From a virus, in the IMG/VR virus record IMGVR_UViG_3300038619_000274, positions 1 to 36,915 of that record: a DNA stretch of 36,915 bases; one strand, given 5' to 3'. A model generated the notes under the pieces. It saw only the letters and a program-made list of their open reading frames with translations, had not been told where the DNA came from and made no database searches. Positions 15,617 through 23,547 of the stretch are shown here, piece by piece. Made by a program: the position numbers and the translations under genes. The first letter of the stretch is position 1, and every line of letters begins with the position of its first letter.

Positions 15617-17067
15617 TGGCAGGGAAACCGCACGGCGGCGCCGAGGACTGGATTCCTCTGCCTCTCGATAAAGGGCTGTTCGCCAATCTCGACCCGGATG
15701 TGGTCACTTCCTATGACACCGCGCTCGAAAACGCCTTCATCAACGAACTCGGCGGGATCTCGCGCTTTCCCGGCCTGGTGACGTTTGCCGACTTCTCAGG
15801 CGTCGACAATAGCCGGGTGCATGGCTTGCGCGACTTCGAGGGCGACCTGATCGCCACGACGCAGCGCGGCTCGGTATTTCGCATCGGGCAGAATGGCATC
15901 GTCACCAACTGCACGTCGGTTCCGGTGTCGGGTGGCCAACGCACCATCATGGCGCCGACCAACCAGGAGTTATTGCTGGCCGGAGGCGGCCCGATCGTGC
16001 GGCTGCGCCAAGCCACCACGGAATTGCTCTCCGAGGAAGCGCCGAACGCGGCCTATATCGGCTGGATCGACGGCTACACGATCGCCTGCGAGGTCAACAC
16101 CTTCGATTGGTTCTACGCCAATCCCGGCGTCGTCGATCAGTGGCCGGCGCTCAACAGCGAGGCGGCCGACTCGACGCCCGACAACATCACGGCGTTTCTG
16201 ATTGATCCGTACCGCGAATTGCTGTTCTGCGGCGCCAACAAGATCGAGCAATGGGAGCGGCTCACCACCGGCACCGATCCGTTCTTCCGCCGCTATGCCT
16301 GCGGCGAGGGCATCAAGCTGCCCTACGGCATCGTCTGGGCGGACAACTCGGTCTTCATCATCAACGCCAAGACCGAACTGGTGAAATTCAACCAGCAGAT
16401 TTCACAGAATGTCGGCGGCGAGATCGGTTTGTTGCTGGAGGAGATCGACGATTGGACGGATAGCTGGATCGGCGGCTATCCGGATCGGCCGCTCAACGTC
16501 GTCGGCCAAAAATTCATTCTCATCCAGGCGCCGAACGCAACGAACGAATACGGCACCAAGGGCGTCACGCTCATTTTCGATTATCGTAACAAGAAGTTTT
16601 TCCAGATTTACGGATGGGACAGCAAGCAAAGCGTGCCGACGCGCTGGCCCGGATGGAGTCATTGGCCAGCCTGGGACAACGTTTACGTCGGTGGTGAGGG
16701 CAAGGTTTATCAGCTCACCACCAACAGCTACGCAAACGACGGAAATCTGCAGCGCTGGCTGGTGCGAACCTCGCATATCAGCCAGGGCAATATGTTCCAG
16801 ATCACCAACTTCCGGCTGCGGCTCAAGCGCGGCATCGGCAGCGCGAACGCAGCGCCGCCGACGATCCGCGTGCGCTGCCGGCGCGACGCCGGCCCATTTT
16901 CCGCTTGGATCAATCGCGATCTCGGTGTGTCCGGCGACAACATACAATTCAAAAACTTTGGTCCGTTCGGGACGGCAACGAGCTTCATGTTCGAGATTTC
17001 GACCTCAGACCCGGTGCCGGTCAATCTGGTCAAGGCCGAAGTCAAAGGCTTCACGGTGGGGCATTAA
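15616..17067 (+). CDS. Tail hub / packaged-DNA stabilisation protein, P22 gp10-like
   Basis: A 483-residue protein rich in Trp, Tyr and beta-strand segments. It starts with PLPLDKGLFANLDPDVVTSYDTALENAFINELGG and carries propeller-like repeats (LLLAGGGPIVRLRQ, FCGANKIEQWERLT, VYVGGEGKVYQLTT), a pattern shared with P22 gp10-type proteins that form the hub below gp4 and plug the tail. It follows the tailspike gene with a one-base overlap and precedes the ejection genes. Assignment rests on N-terminal pattern, length and gene order; P22 gp10 itself is of similar size. Confidence 0.65.
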   Translation: MAGKPHGGAEDWIPLPLDKGLFANLDPDVVTSYDTALENAFINELGGISRFPGLVTFADFSGVDNSRVHGLRDFEGDLIATTQRGSVFRIGQNGIVTNCTSVPVSGGQRTIMAPTNQELLLAGGGPIVRLRQATTELLSEEAPNAAYIGWIDGYTIACEVNTFDWFYANPGVVDQWPALNSEAADSTPDNITAFLIDPYRELLFCGANKIEQWERLTTGTDPFFRRYACGEGIKLPYGIVWADNSVFIINAKTELVKFNQQISQNVGGEIGLLLEEIDDWTDSWIGGYPDRPLNVVGQKFILIQAPNATNEYGTKGVTLIFDYRNKKFFQIYGWDSKQSVPTRWPGWSHWPAWDNVYVGGEGKVYQLTTNSYANDGNLQRWLVRTSHISQGNMFQITNFRLRLKRGIGSANAAPPTIRVRCRRDAGPFSAWINRDLGVSGDNIQFKNFGPFGTATSFMFEISTSDPVPVNLVKAEVKGFTVGH

Positions 17068-17376
17068 ATGAGCATCACCGAGACCAATAGCCCGCTCTAC
17101 CCGCCGCCGCCACGACTGACCGGCGAGTATCAAGTCGATAACTTGGTGCTGTCGGATTACAATTCCTCGATCTATCAGGCGCTCACCACGCCGCCGCCGG
17201 GCAGCATTGATCCAAATAATCTGCCCGATCCATCCAATTCGACGATTTCGCAAGCGCAATTGACGGCGAACATCGCCATGCAGTTTGCGCTTTCGATCAA
17301 CACCGCGCTCGGCACCGCCGGCGTGAGCGGCTTCCCGTTGACTCCGCCGACGACCGAAACCGGATCGGACAGCTAA
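17068..17376 (+). CDS. Small hypothetical virion-module protein
   Basis: A 102-residue protein starting immediately after the gp10-like stop. The N-terminal half is Pro-rich (PLYPPPPRLTGEY, TTPPPGSIDPNN) and the second half has a short amphipathic helix (AQLTANIAMQFALSINTALG). No family recognised. Position between hub and ejection genes suggests a small tail or ejection component. Confidence 0.6.
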   Translation: MSITETNSPLYPPPPRLTGEYQVDNLVLSDYNSSIYQALTTPPPGSIDPNNLPDPSNSTISQAQLTANIAMQFALSINTALGTAGVSGFPLTPPTTETGSDS

Positions 17377-17380
17377 GACC

Positions 17381-18169
17381 ATGGCAGCTCAGGCGTTGAA
17401 CACTGGCAGCGGCAATCCTACGCCAACGCCACCGCAGCGGTACGCCAGCAACGCGCCGGAATTTGTCGGCGGGCAGACCAATCCGAATACCGGCGAGATC
17501 ATTCCGGCCTCGCAGTCGCTTGCCGATGTGGCGCCGGCGCCGCCGCCGCCGGCGACACCGACGACGCAGCTTGGCACGGTCACGCCGCCACCAAATATAG
17601 CGACGCTCGGTGGCAGCTATCTCGGCGAGACGGTCGGTGCGTCGGTCGGCGGTGCGGTCGGTGCAGGCGCATCGCTGTCGAGTGCCTTTTCCTCGACCGC
17701 GAACAACATCACCAACGTCCTCAAGGGGCCGTTCGGCACACAGCCCGCCGCCGCAGCCAGCTCGACCACATCGGGCCTGCCGGCCGCAACGGCGCCGGTT
17801 GATGCGTTCGGCGAAACCACCGGCACAACGGCGCAGACAGCAACATCGGCGGCAGCGCCGGCGGCAGCCGACGCAACCGGTGCTTTGTCCGGGGCCTCGA
17901 TCGGCAGCGCAGTCGGCGCCGGCCTCGGCGCTGGTTTCTTCACCGCACTCGGCGGCGTGATCTCCGGCGAGAAACCATCGACCTATGTTCCGCAAGCCGC
18001 TGGCGCGACTATCGGCGCAGCCGCGGGCACATTTCTCGGCGCGCTGGTCGGCGGCCCGATCGGCGGCGCCATCGGTGGCGCGGTCGGCGGCTTCGCCGGT
18101 CAATATCTCGGCCCTGACATCTCTAAGGCCGCCAGCGCGATCGGCTCCTTCTTCTCGCATCTGTTCTAA
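17381..18169 (+). CDS. Glycine-zipper protein, probable ejection protein
   Basis: A 262-residue Gly/Ala/Thr-rich protein. The N-terminal 75 residues are Pro-rich and disordered. Two glycine-zipper blocks follow: about 79-100 (GETVGASVGGAVGAGASL) and about 165-245 (SIGSAVGAGLGAGFF and GALVGGPIGGAIGGAVGGF). Such zippers pack helices in membranes and occur in phage proteins that form or enter a channel during DNA ejection. Gene order, after the gp10-like gene and before coiled-coil proteins, matches that use. A direct family assignment is not possible by eye. Confidence 0.65.
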   Translation: MAAQALNTGSGNPTPTPPQRYASNAPEFVGGQTNPNTGEIIPASQSLADVAPAPPPPATPTTQLGTVTPPPNIATLGGSYLGETVGASVGGAVGAGASLSSAFSSTANNITNVLKGPFGTQPAAAASSTTSGLPAATAPVDAFGETTGTTAQTATSAAAPAAADATGALSGASIGSAVGAGLGAGFFTALGGVISGEKPSTYVPQAAGATIGAAAGTFLGALVGGPIGGAIGGAVGGFAGQYLGPDISKAASAIGSFFSHLF

Positions 18170-18184
18170 GAAAGGACACGCCCA

Positions 18185-18694
18185 ATGTTCCCCACCCAAC
18201 CGCAACGGCCCGGCCCTCCGGCGACCGCACCAAATCCCGCGGCAGGACCGCGCCCCGCCCCAGCACCCGCGCCAGCGCCGCAAGGCGGCCCCCCGCCAGG
18301 TGGCGCTGCACCAGGCGGCGGCATACCGCCGGGTCTGCAGCAGCACATCAATCCGAACGATCCGGTGCAAGCAGCCATCCTCAAGCAGATGGGATCGCTG
18401 ACCGCACAGGACGCGGCTACGCTCGCCCAAGGCATCTCGCCGCCGGCGATGCAGGTGCTCAAGAAAATGCTGCCGCAGATCAGTTTTGTTTTTGACGCAC
18501 TCGCTGCCAAGCAAGGCGGCGGCGGTAACGCCGCTCCCGCCGGCAACGGCGCGGGTGCTTCGGACCCCGCGGCAGCAGGTGCCGCAGATGCCGCCGCTGC
18601 ATCGGGCGGCTCGCCGCAGACCCCGCCGCGTGCGGCGCCTCCCGGCGGTTCGGGCTTGCCGCAGCCGCAGACGCGGCTCGGCGAGATGCAATAA
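18185..18694 (+). CDS. Pro/Ala/Gly-rich virion-associated protein
   Basis: A 169-residue protein with a disordered Pro-rich N-terminus (about 1-50), a central ordered helical domain (about 55-115: HINPNDPVQAAILKQMG ... AMQVLKKMLPQISFVFDALA) and a disordered Gly/Ala/Pro C-terminus. The start follows a GAAAGGA site. Its position within the ejection block suggests an internal virion protein. Family not recognised. Confidence 0.6.
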   Translation: MFPTQPQRPGPPATAPNPAAGPRPAPAPAPAPQGGPPPGGAAPGGGIPPGLQQHINPNDPVQAAILKQMGSLTAQDAATLAQGISPPAMQVLKKMLPQISFVFDALAAKQGGGGNAAPAGNGAGASDPAAAGAADAAAASGGSPQTPPRAAPPGGSGLPQPQTRLGEMQ

Positions 18695-18739
18695 GCGGGC
18701 GGACTTTCCTTTCGGTATATCCCTTAAAGGTACAGTCTC

Positions 18740-19309
18740 ATGTGGTCATTCTTAGCGCCGGCGCTTGCCGTCGCCGGCGGCACTTTTCTTGCCGCCAGCA
18801 CCAACGCCAACGCGGCCAACACCGCCGTCCAAGGCATCCAGAGCGCGACGCAGCAGCTCCAGACCACCGATAATAGTATCGCGCAAACTGGCGGGGTCGG
18901 GCCGGGCGCGACGTATCTGCGACAGGTGCTCGCTTCACCGACAAACTTGACGCCGGAACAGCAATATCAACTGCAGCAGAACCGCATTTCCCTCGCCAAT
19001 CAAATCCACGGTTCGGATTATGCCGGCTCGGGACGAACCGCGGCGGCCTTGTTCAAGACTACCGACGACAACTTCGTGAATACCGCGCTGCAGGCCAATC
19101 AGGGCCGCGCCGATACCGCCGCCAAACAGCTCGACGCCACGTCGACGCAAGCGGCCGAATCGGCCGCACAGGCCGGCGCGACGGGCGCCACGTCGGAAGC
19201 CAACATCGAAGCCAATGCCGGGCTTGCCACCGGCAAACTCTACGGCCAGGCGCTCGGCGACGTGACGAGCCTCGTCACGCGGCAGAGCAAATTGCAGAGC
19301 ACCAACTGA
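18740..19309 (+). CDS. Ejection protein, P22 gp7-like
   Basis: A 189-residue protein with an N-terminal Ala-rich hydrophobic segment (FLAPALAVAGGTFLAAS), then long helical, Gln/Ala-rich coiled-coil sequence including LTPEQQYQLQQNRISLANQ and a repeat-like AESAAQAGATGATSEAN stretch. This layout resembles P22 gp7-type DNA-transfer proteins that leave the virion with the DNA. The ATG of the next gene overlaps the stop as TGATG, indicating coupled translation and likely a partner protein. Confidence 0.55.
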   Translation: MWSFLAPALAVAGGTFLAASTNANAANTAVQGIQSATQQLQTTDNSIAQTGGVGPGATYLRQVLASPTNLTPEQQYQLQQNRISLANQIHGSDYAGSGRTAAALFKTTDDNFVNTALQANQGRADTAAKQLDATSTQAAESAAQAGATGATSEANIEANAGLATGKLYGQALGDVTSLVTRQSKLQSTN

Positions 19310-20403
19310 TGCCCGACAATCTTCCCTTCATCGCGTCGAATCCGGCGATCGACGAGTTCAACCGCGCCAACAAGGTAGCCGACGAGACCGAGAACGCGCA
19401 GCTAGAGCGCGAAGGCAAGACGCTTTCCAACAAGACCGCGGAATTCAAGCTCTCGACCGATCAGGCTGAAGCGCCGACGCGGCTTCGGCAACTCAACGCG
19501 CAGACCGATCTCGCACAGACCAGTGCGGCGACGGCGGCGGCGAAGGCGCCCTATGCCGGGCCGGAAGCGGCCGCGCAGCTCGCACAGACGCGCGCAAGCA
19601 CGCAAGCGACCATCGCCGGCATGAACAACCAGCAAGCGCGCCTGCACATGGAGGCGTTCACAAAGGAGATCGAACTTCTCGACGCCGGCGACGTGGACGG
19701 CGCCAAGCGCATGGCGGCGAGTGTCGGCGACACTATCCCCGACGCGATCGTGCAAAACTCGCAAACGCGGGCGGCGATCAAGACCATCACCGCGACAGCG
19801 CAGCAAGCCTATCCGAACCGCCCGAAAGATCAGATGACCTATATCAGCGCGCACATCCACGAACTCGCCGCGCGCGCGCAGCAGAACCAGCCGGTCAATC
19901 CGCAGACGGCGCCGTATCAAGAGGTCCAGGGCGTGCCGGCGCCGCCGGAATCGAGCGCCAAGGAAGGCGCCGGCGGCGAGAAGGAACGGATCATCTCCAA
20001 TCTGATGGCGCACGATCCGAAGCTCTCCTATGCCGAAGCGGTCGCGCTCTCCAATCGCGCGCCGCAGGGCGACACGATCGCGCTGCGCAAGGAAACACTG
20101 GCGCTCAATGCCGCCAAGGCCGATCCGAATTACAACAACAATGCCGAGGCGACGCTCGCGACATGGCGGGCAAAATACGGACTACCGCCGATGCCGGGCG
20201 CGGCGGGTGCCGCTCCGCCGGCGCGGCCAGGGAGCGTGCCGCAAGGTTCCGCTTATTCGCCGAGCCGCAATATGTGGCGCGACCCGACCGGCAATCTCTA
20301 CGACGCCAACGGCCAGCCCGTTGCAGCGCAACCGGCCGCGCCGGCAGCTCCCGCTGCACCTGCCGCGCCGCAAGCCTATCCTTCCCCGCCGATCTCCCAA
20401 TAA
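19309..20403 (+). CDS. Coiled-coil internal virion / ejection protein
   Basis: A 364-residue, mostly helical protein, rich in Ala, Gln and Glu, with long charged coiled-coil stretches at about 15-120. A central domain follows (GDVDGAKRMAASVGDTIPDA ... KTITATAQQAYPNRPKDQ), and a Pro/Ala-rich C-terminal third has the segment SRNMWRDPTGNLYDANGQPV and a run of PAAPAAP. Translation is coupled to the gp7-like gene. It likely corresponds to the second ejection protein of podoviruses, although sequence family is not recognisable. Confidence 0.6.
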   Translation: MPDNLPFIASNPAIDEFNRANKVADETENAQLEREGKTLSNKTAEFKLSTDQAEAPTRLRQLNAQTDLAQTSAATAAAKAPYAGPEAAAQLAQTRASTQATIAGMNNQQARLHMEAFTKEIELLDAGDVDGAKRMAASVGDTIPDAIVQNSQTRAAIKTITATAQQAYPNRPKDQMTYISAHIHELAARAQQNQPVNPQTAPYQEVQGVPAPPESSAKEGAGGEKERIISNLMAHDPKLSYAEAVALSNRAPQGDTIALRKETLALNAAKADPNYNNNAEATLATWRAKYGLPPMPGAAGAAPPARPGSVPQGSAYSPSRNMWRDPTGNLYDANGQPVAAQPAAPAAPAAPAAPQAYPSPPISQ

Positions 20404-20406
20404 ATC

Positions 20407-22818
20407 ATGGCAAGTCCCCCAGCTCCCGACGATTGGGTCGTGCCGGAGCAAACAAACGCGGCCGCGGCGCCGGCGGACGATTGGGTCGTGCCGAAAGGCT
20501 CGATGCTGGAACGCGCGCACGCGGCGATCGAGGATAGTTCGGTCGGACGCGTGCAGCGCGCGGTGCTCGAGGGCGAGAAGCAAGGCTTCGGCTCCGAGCC
20601 GCTCGGCATTGTCGGCGGCTCGCCGACCGATCAGGCATTGACCAGGCTCGGCATCTTTCATGAGCCGGGCAAGGGTTATGTCGGGCCGCAGGGCACGGTG
20701 CAGCTCCTCGACGAAGCGATATTGCGCCCAAGTGCCGTAGCGGCCGACGCGTTCTTTCGCGCATTGAGCGCGGCGGGCAGCGGCGTCGCCGCCGGCGCCG
20801 GACAAGTGGCGCGCGAATTCGGCCAGAGCGAGCCGCAAGTCCGCAAGCTTACCGGCGACATCCAGACCGGCGAAGAACTCGCCGTGATGTCGCACATACC
20901 TGAGGCGGGCCTACTGGAATCGGGCCGCACTGTCGGCGCGCCGGCCTTCGAGAAAGTCCAAGCCTCGCCCGAGCAGATCGAGGATTTTCTCGCGCAGGCG
21001 GCGCGAGCACCGAACGCACCGACACCGCCGCCGTCAAAGACGCGGCAGGACATCGACGAATTCCTGCGCCAGCGCGAAGCGCGCGAGCAAGGGCAAGCCG
21101 CGCCGGCCGGCACGCCGCAACTGCCGCCGCCGGACGATTGGACGGTGCCGGCGGAGCAGGCCGCACCGGCGCCGCAACCGGCCGCGCCTTCAGGCGGTGC
21201 GCTCGACACGTTGTTCCCCTCACTCGATGAACCAGGCCGCGCGTCACCGCCGCCGGCGCAAGAGGTTGCCGATGATCGTCAAAACGGGGTCGGGCTACCA
21301 GGTGAAGTCGGAGCACGGCAAGAACCTGTCCAAAGCCAATCTGTCGAAGGGCCAAGCGGAGCGCCGGCTGGAGCAGGTGGAATACTTCAAGCACGCGCAC
21401 AAGAAGGGGCACCAGCGCCCGCAAACCAGACTTCAACATCAGCGGTAGGACCGCACACGCTGAAAGCGCTGCTCGACGATCCGCGCTCCGCCGACGAGAT
21501 CAGCGCGATCGCCGCGGCCGAGCATGGTGTCAGCGATGCGGTCGAAGCGCACGCGATCGCCGATGCGTCGTCACCAACCAATCAAATGGTTGTTGACAAC
21601 CAAACGGGGGTTAACCCCCAACCTGCCGTCGAGGACTGGCAAGCGGGCGTCGAAGCTGCAGCGCCGGCCGGCACCCGCGATGATCCAGTCGCGCTGTACG
21701 CGCCTACCGACGTGCACGCCGGCGCCGAGATCACCGCAACGCCGACACAAGGCCAGGCCGAAGCCGGCAATTACCGCAAGCGCCATGTCGAATGGCAGGG
21801 GCTGGATCTCACCGTCGAGACCGAAGCGGGCGCCGCGCGCACCGGCACCGGGCCCGGGGGCGTGCCTTGGTCGGTCACGCTGCAGAACCCCTACGGTTAC
21901 ATCAAGGGCACAAAAGGCCGCGACGGCGAGCAAATCGACGCCTATCTCGGCCCCGAACCGGCCTCCCCGCATGTCTTTGTCGTCGATCAGATCAATCCGG
22001 ATAGCGGCCGATTCGACGAGCACAAGGCGCTGATCGGCTTCGCGGACGAGCAAAGCGCCATTGCCGGCTATGTAGCGGGCTTTTCGGACGGCAGCGGCCA
22101 AGGCCGCCTGGGCGCCATTACGGCGCTCACCGTTGAGGGCTTTAAGGACTGGCTGTCGAAGGGCGTCCGGCGCAACCCCACCGCATACAGCGACCCTGTA
22201 CGCGCGATAGAGGGCGCGGCAAACGAAGCCGGGATGAACCTCACGGACGCCGAGGCGGAAGCCGCGGCTCACGCGAAAAAGGTCAGCAATGCTGACCCAA
22301 CCGAAGCATTACTCACCGTCGTCGATCATCAAGGGCTTGCGGCGGTCGACGGTGCGATAGAGACTGCCAAGACGGAAGGACTCACTGATGCCTGGACTGC
22401 TCACGGCGCGACAGAGAGTGAGGCTGGCGCAGGAATTGCGCCGGCGGGCGAACGGCCAGCCGAACCTGAAAGCGCGGGAGCGGAAGGAATTTCGCCGGCG
22501 AGCGTCGAACCTCATGGCGGCGAACAAGCTGGAAGCGCAGGCGAGCCGAGCGTAGCATCAAAGCCGGCCGCGCCCGTACCCGAGCCGGAAGCCGCGCCCG
22601 TCACGCGTGACGAAGCGCCGGCGGAGCCGAAAATCGTCGAGGCTGTCACCGTCGCCTATCTCAAAGACGTGACGAAGCGCGTGCCGTCTATGGGTGCTGG
22701 CGACAGGACGCGCGCCCGCGAGTTCATCGACACGATGTTGTCCAACATGGACAGCAACGGCAAGAAGCTCGCCGAGCATTGCGTCGAGACCGGCGGCAAG
22801 TTCTCGCTGCGCGGCTAA
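20407..22818 (+). CDS. Polyvalent protein with pyrophosphatase-like domain
   Basis: An 803-residue multi-domain protein, probably packaged and injected with DNA. The motif DDWVVP occurs at residues 8-13 and 24-29, with DDWTVP at 243-248. Residues about 454-585 resemble the inorganic-pyrophosphatase-like domain of phage polyvalent proteins: YGYIKGTKGRDGEQIDAYLG contains a D-G-E-x-I-D signature close to that of soluble pyrophosphatases, followed by HVFVVDQINP and DEHKALIGF. A small C-terminal domain ends with GGKFSLRG. Two stretches linking the domains (about 289-347 and 661-716) are low-complexity and overlap two nested genes in another frame. Substrate and activity are unknown. Confidence 0.75.
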   Translation: MASPPAPDDWVVPEQTNAAAAPADDWVVPKGSMLERAHAAIEDSSVGRVQRAVLEGEKQGFGSEPLGIVGGSPTDQALTRLGIFHEPGKGYVGPQGTVQLLDEAILRPSAVAADAFFRALSAAGSGVAAGAGQVAREFGQSEPQVRKLTGDIQTGEELAVMSHIPEAGLLESGRTVGAPAFEKVQASPEQIEDFLAQAARAPNAPTPPPSKTRQDIDEFLRQREAREQGQAAPAGTPQLPPPDDWTVPAEQAAPAPQPAAPSGGALDTLFPSLDEPGRASPPPAQEVADDRQNGVGLPGEVGARQEPVQSQSVEGPSGAPAGAGGILQARAQEGAPAPANQTSTSAVGPHTLKALLDDPRSADEISAIAAAEHGVSDAVEAHAIADASSPTNQMVVDNQTGVNPQPAVEDWQAGVEAAAPAGTRDDPVALYAPTDVHAGAEITATPTQGQAEAGNYRKRHVEWQGLDLTVETEAGAARTGTGPGGVPWSVTLQNPYGYIKGTKGRDGEQIDAYLGPEPASPHVFVVDQINPDSGRFDEHKALIGFADEQSAIAGYVAGFSDGSGQGRLGAITALTVEGFKDWLSKGVRRNPTAYSDPVRAIEGAANEAGMNLTDAEAEAAAHAKKVSNADPTEALLTVVDHQGLAAVDGAIETAKTEGLTDAWTAHGATESEAGAGIAPAGERPAEPESAGAEGISPASVEPHGGEQAGSAGEPSVASKPAAPVPEPEAAPVTRDEAPAEPKIVEAVTVAYLKDVTKRVPSMGAGDRTRAREFIDTMLSNMDSNGKKLAEHCVETGGKFSLRG
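21272..21448 (+). CDS. Nested small basic phage protein
   Basis: A 58-residue protein wholly inside the polyvalent gene, in the +1 frame. AGAGG at 21261-21265 sits 6 bases before the ATG. The sequence (YQVKSEHGKNLSKANLSKGQ, then AERRLEQVEYFKHAHKKG) resembles a widespread family of small Lys-rich phage proteins with a GKNL ... A..RL.QVE.FKH pattern. Third codon positions are almost all G or C until the last eight codons, as in real genes here, whereas the enclosing frame is locally poor in GC at third positions. Function unknown; a nucleic-acid-binding role is possible from charge. Confidence 0.75.
   Translation: MIVKTGSGYQVKSEHGKNLSKANLSKGQAERRLEQVEYFKHAHKKGHQRPQTRLQHQR
21588..21619. repeat. 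Two adjacent palindromes inside the polyvalent gene
   Basis: GGTTGTTGACAACC (6-bp arms around TG) is followed four bases later by GGGGGTTAACCCCC, a perfect 14-bp palindrome. The stretch is locally A/T-rich within GC-rich coding DNA. It may be a protein-binding site or a remnant of a former intergenic region. Confidence 0.5.
22388..22555 (+). CDS. Nested small Arg-rich protein
   Basis: A 55-residue protein wholly inside the polyvalent gene, in the +1 frame, starting 7 bases after GGAAGGA. It is strongly helical and basic (ARQRVRLAQELRRRANGQ, LKARERKEFRRRASNLMAANK) and resembles small DNA- or RNA-binding phage proteins, but no family is assigned. Third codon positions are strongly GC-biased in this frame, while the enclosing frame is mixed and gives low-complexity Ala/Gly/Glu/Pro sequence. 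It sits exactly at the junction between the pyrophosphatase-like domain and the C-terminal domain. Confidence 0.65.
   Translation: MPGLLTARQRVRLAQELRRRANGQPNLKARERKEFRRRASNLMAANKLEAQASRA
22600..22611. repeat. Repeated palindrome, copy 4
   Basis: GTCACGCGTGAC in the C-terminal part of the polyvalent gene, encoding Val-Thr-Arg-Asp at residues 732-735, 44 bases after the nested gene stop. Confidence 0.85.
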
Positions 22819-22997
22819 AGCGGTTCGTCAAATATCTGGCGGAGCCCGCAATCGCACACATACTCGCAGCTATAGACGCGCGCGCCACTCGGCCGCTCGC
22901 TTGGCGACGCCATCACGAGCTTCATCGGACCTTCGCACGCCGGACAGTAATGCGCCCAATCGGCCGCAAGCACGCGGCGGGTTTGTTGTACGGCCAT
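22815..22997 (-). CDS. Small zinc-ribbon-like protein
   Basis: A 60-residue minus-strand protein with two Cys pairs (HYCPACEGPM and CEYVCDCGL) that suggest a zinc-binding ribbon. An excellent ribosome site, AAGGAG, lies 6 bases before the ATG on the minus strand. Its TAG shares bases with the TAA of the polyvalent gene (CTAA). A hairpin at 23002-23020 covers the ribosome site. Likely a small regulator or accessory protein acquired as a single-gene insert. Confidence 0.75.
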   Translation of the reverse strand: MAVQQTRRVLAADWAHYCPACEGPMKLVMASPSERPSGARVYSCEYVCDCGLRQIFDEPL

Positions 22998-23135
22998 GAT
23001 CGTCTCCTTCTATGGGAGACGCCTTCCTGTCATCGCCGCCTGGATAGCGGGAGTGCCAGCCGAAAACTGTTCAAAACGACTCACTTTTAAGTAGCCGGCA
23101 ACACCGGCCAACCTCCCTCAAAAAAGGAGCAGACA
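22998..23135. promoter_or_regulatory. Divergent intergenic region
   Basis: This 138-base gap separates the minus-strand zinc-ribbon gene from the plus-strand SpeD-like gene, so promoters for both probably lie here. It contains an A/T-richer core (23066-23090) and a 5-bp hairpin (GCCGG/CCGGC, 23094-23108). No canonical -35/-10 pair is convincing. A strong AAGGAG site at 23124-23129 serves the plus gene. Confidence 0.45.
23002..23020 (-). promoter_or_regulatory. Hairpin covering a ribosome site
   Basis: GTCTCC (23002-23007) and GGAGAC (23015-23020) form a 6-bp stem. Read on the minus strand, the 3' arm contains the GGAG of the ribosome site of the zinc-ribbon gene, four bases before its ATG, so folding should hinder translation. 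Confidence 0.45.
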
Positions 23136-23546
23136 ATGGATCGACGGAGCAATCCGGCGAAGGCGCAGAGCGTTGCGCCGGCGCCGGATGAACTCGGCCG
23201 CCGCATGTTCATGCGCGGCATTGCGTTGCACGGCGCGCTCGACGAGCTGGAATGGCGGAGGCTGTTGCTCCACGCCGCGACCGCGCTCGGCATGTCGCCG
23301 GTCGGGGTGGCCGCAGCCTGGCGCTACCCGCTCAAAGACGGCTCGGGCGGCAACGGCACGACGATGGTGCAGCCGATCACCGAGAGCTTCCTCGCGCTCG
23401 ACACCTGGCCGGATTTAGGCGGCGCCTATCTGTTCGTGTGCTCCTGCAAGCCGTTCCCCCCCAACGTCCTCACCAAAACCATCGAAACCTTTGGCCTGCA
23501 GGTCGGCGAGGCTATCGGCGCGCCTGATTGTCTGAGGTTGTGCTGA
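23136..23546 (+). CDS. SpeD/SpeH-like (AdoMet decarboxylase-related) protein
   Basis: A 136-residue protein, the usual length of a bacterial/archaeal class S-adenosylmethionine decarboxylase proenzyme. The segment QPITESFLALDTWPDLGGAY aligns with the self-cleavage region of that family (ESHLTIHTYPE-like). Glu83-Ser84 would be the cleavage site forming the pyruvoyl cofactor, and C102/C104 lie where the catalytic Cys is found. The His needed for processing (five residues after Ser) is replaced by Asp89. It may therefore be a divergent or altered enzyme. The start ATG follows a strong AAGGAG site. The ATP-grasp gene begins two bases after it. The assignment is by pattern only. Confidence 0.55.
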   Translation: MDRRSNPAKAQSVAPAPDELGRRMFMRGIALHGALDELEWRRLLLHAATALGMSPVGVAAAWRYPLKDGSGGNGTTMVQPITESFLALDTWPDLGGAYLFVCSCKPFPPNVLTKTIETFGLQVGEAIGAPDCLRLC

Positions 23547-23547
23547 T

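Noticed and set aside
21524-22033. A fourth nested frame in the 803-residue polyvalent gene
   Set aside because: It continues deep into the pyrophosphatase-like domain, is Arg/Pro/Ser-rich like a shadow, and the enclosing frame keeps normal third-position GC over most of it.
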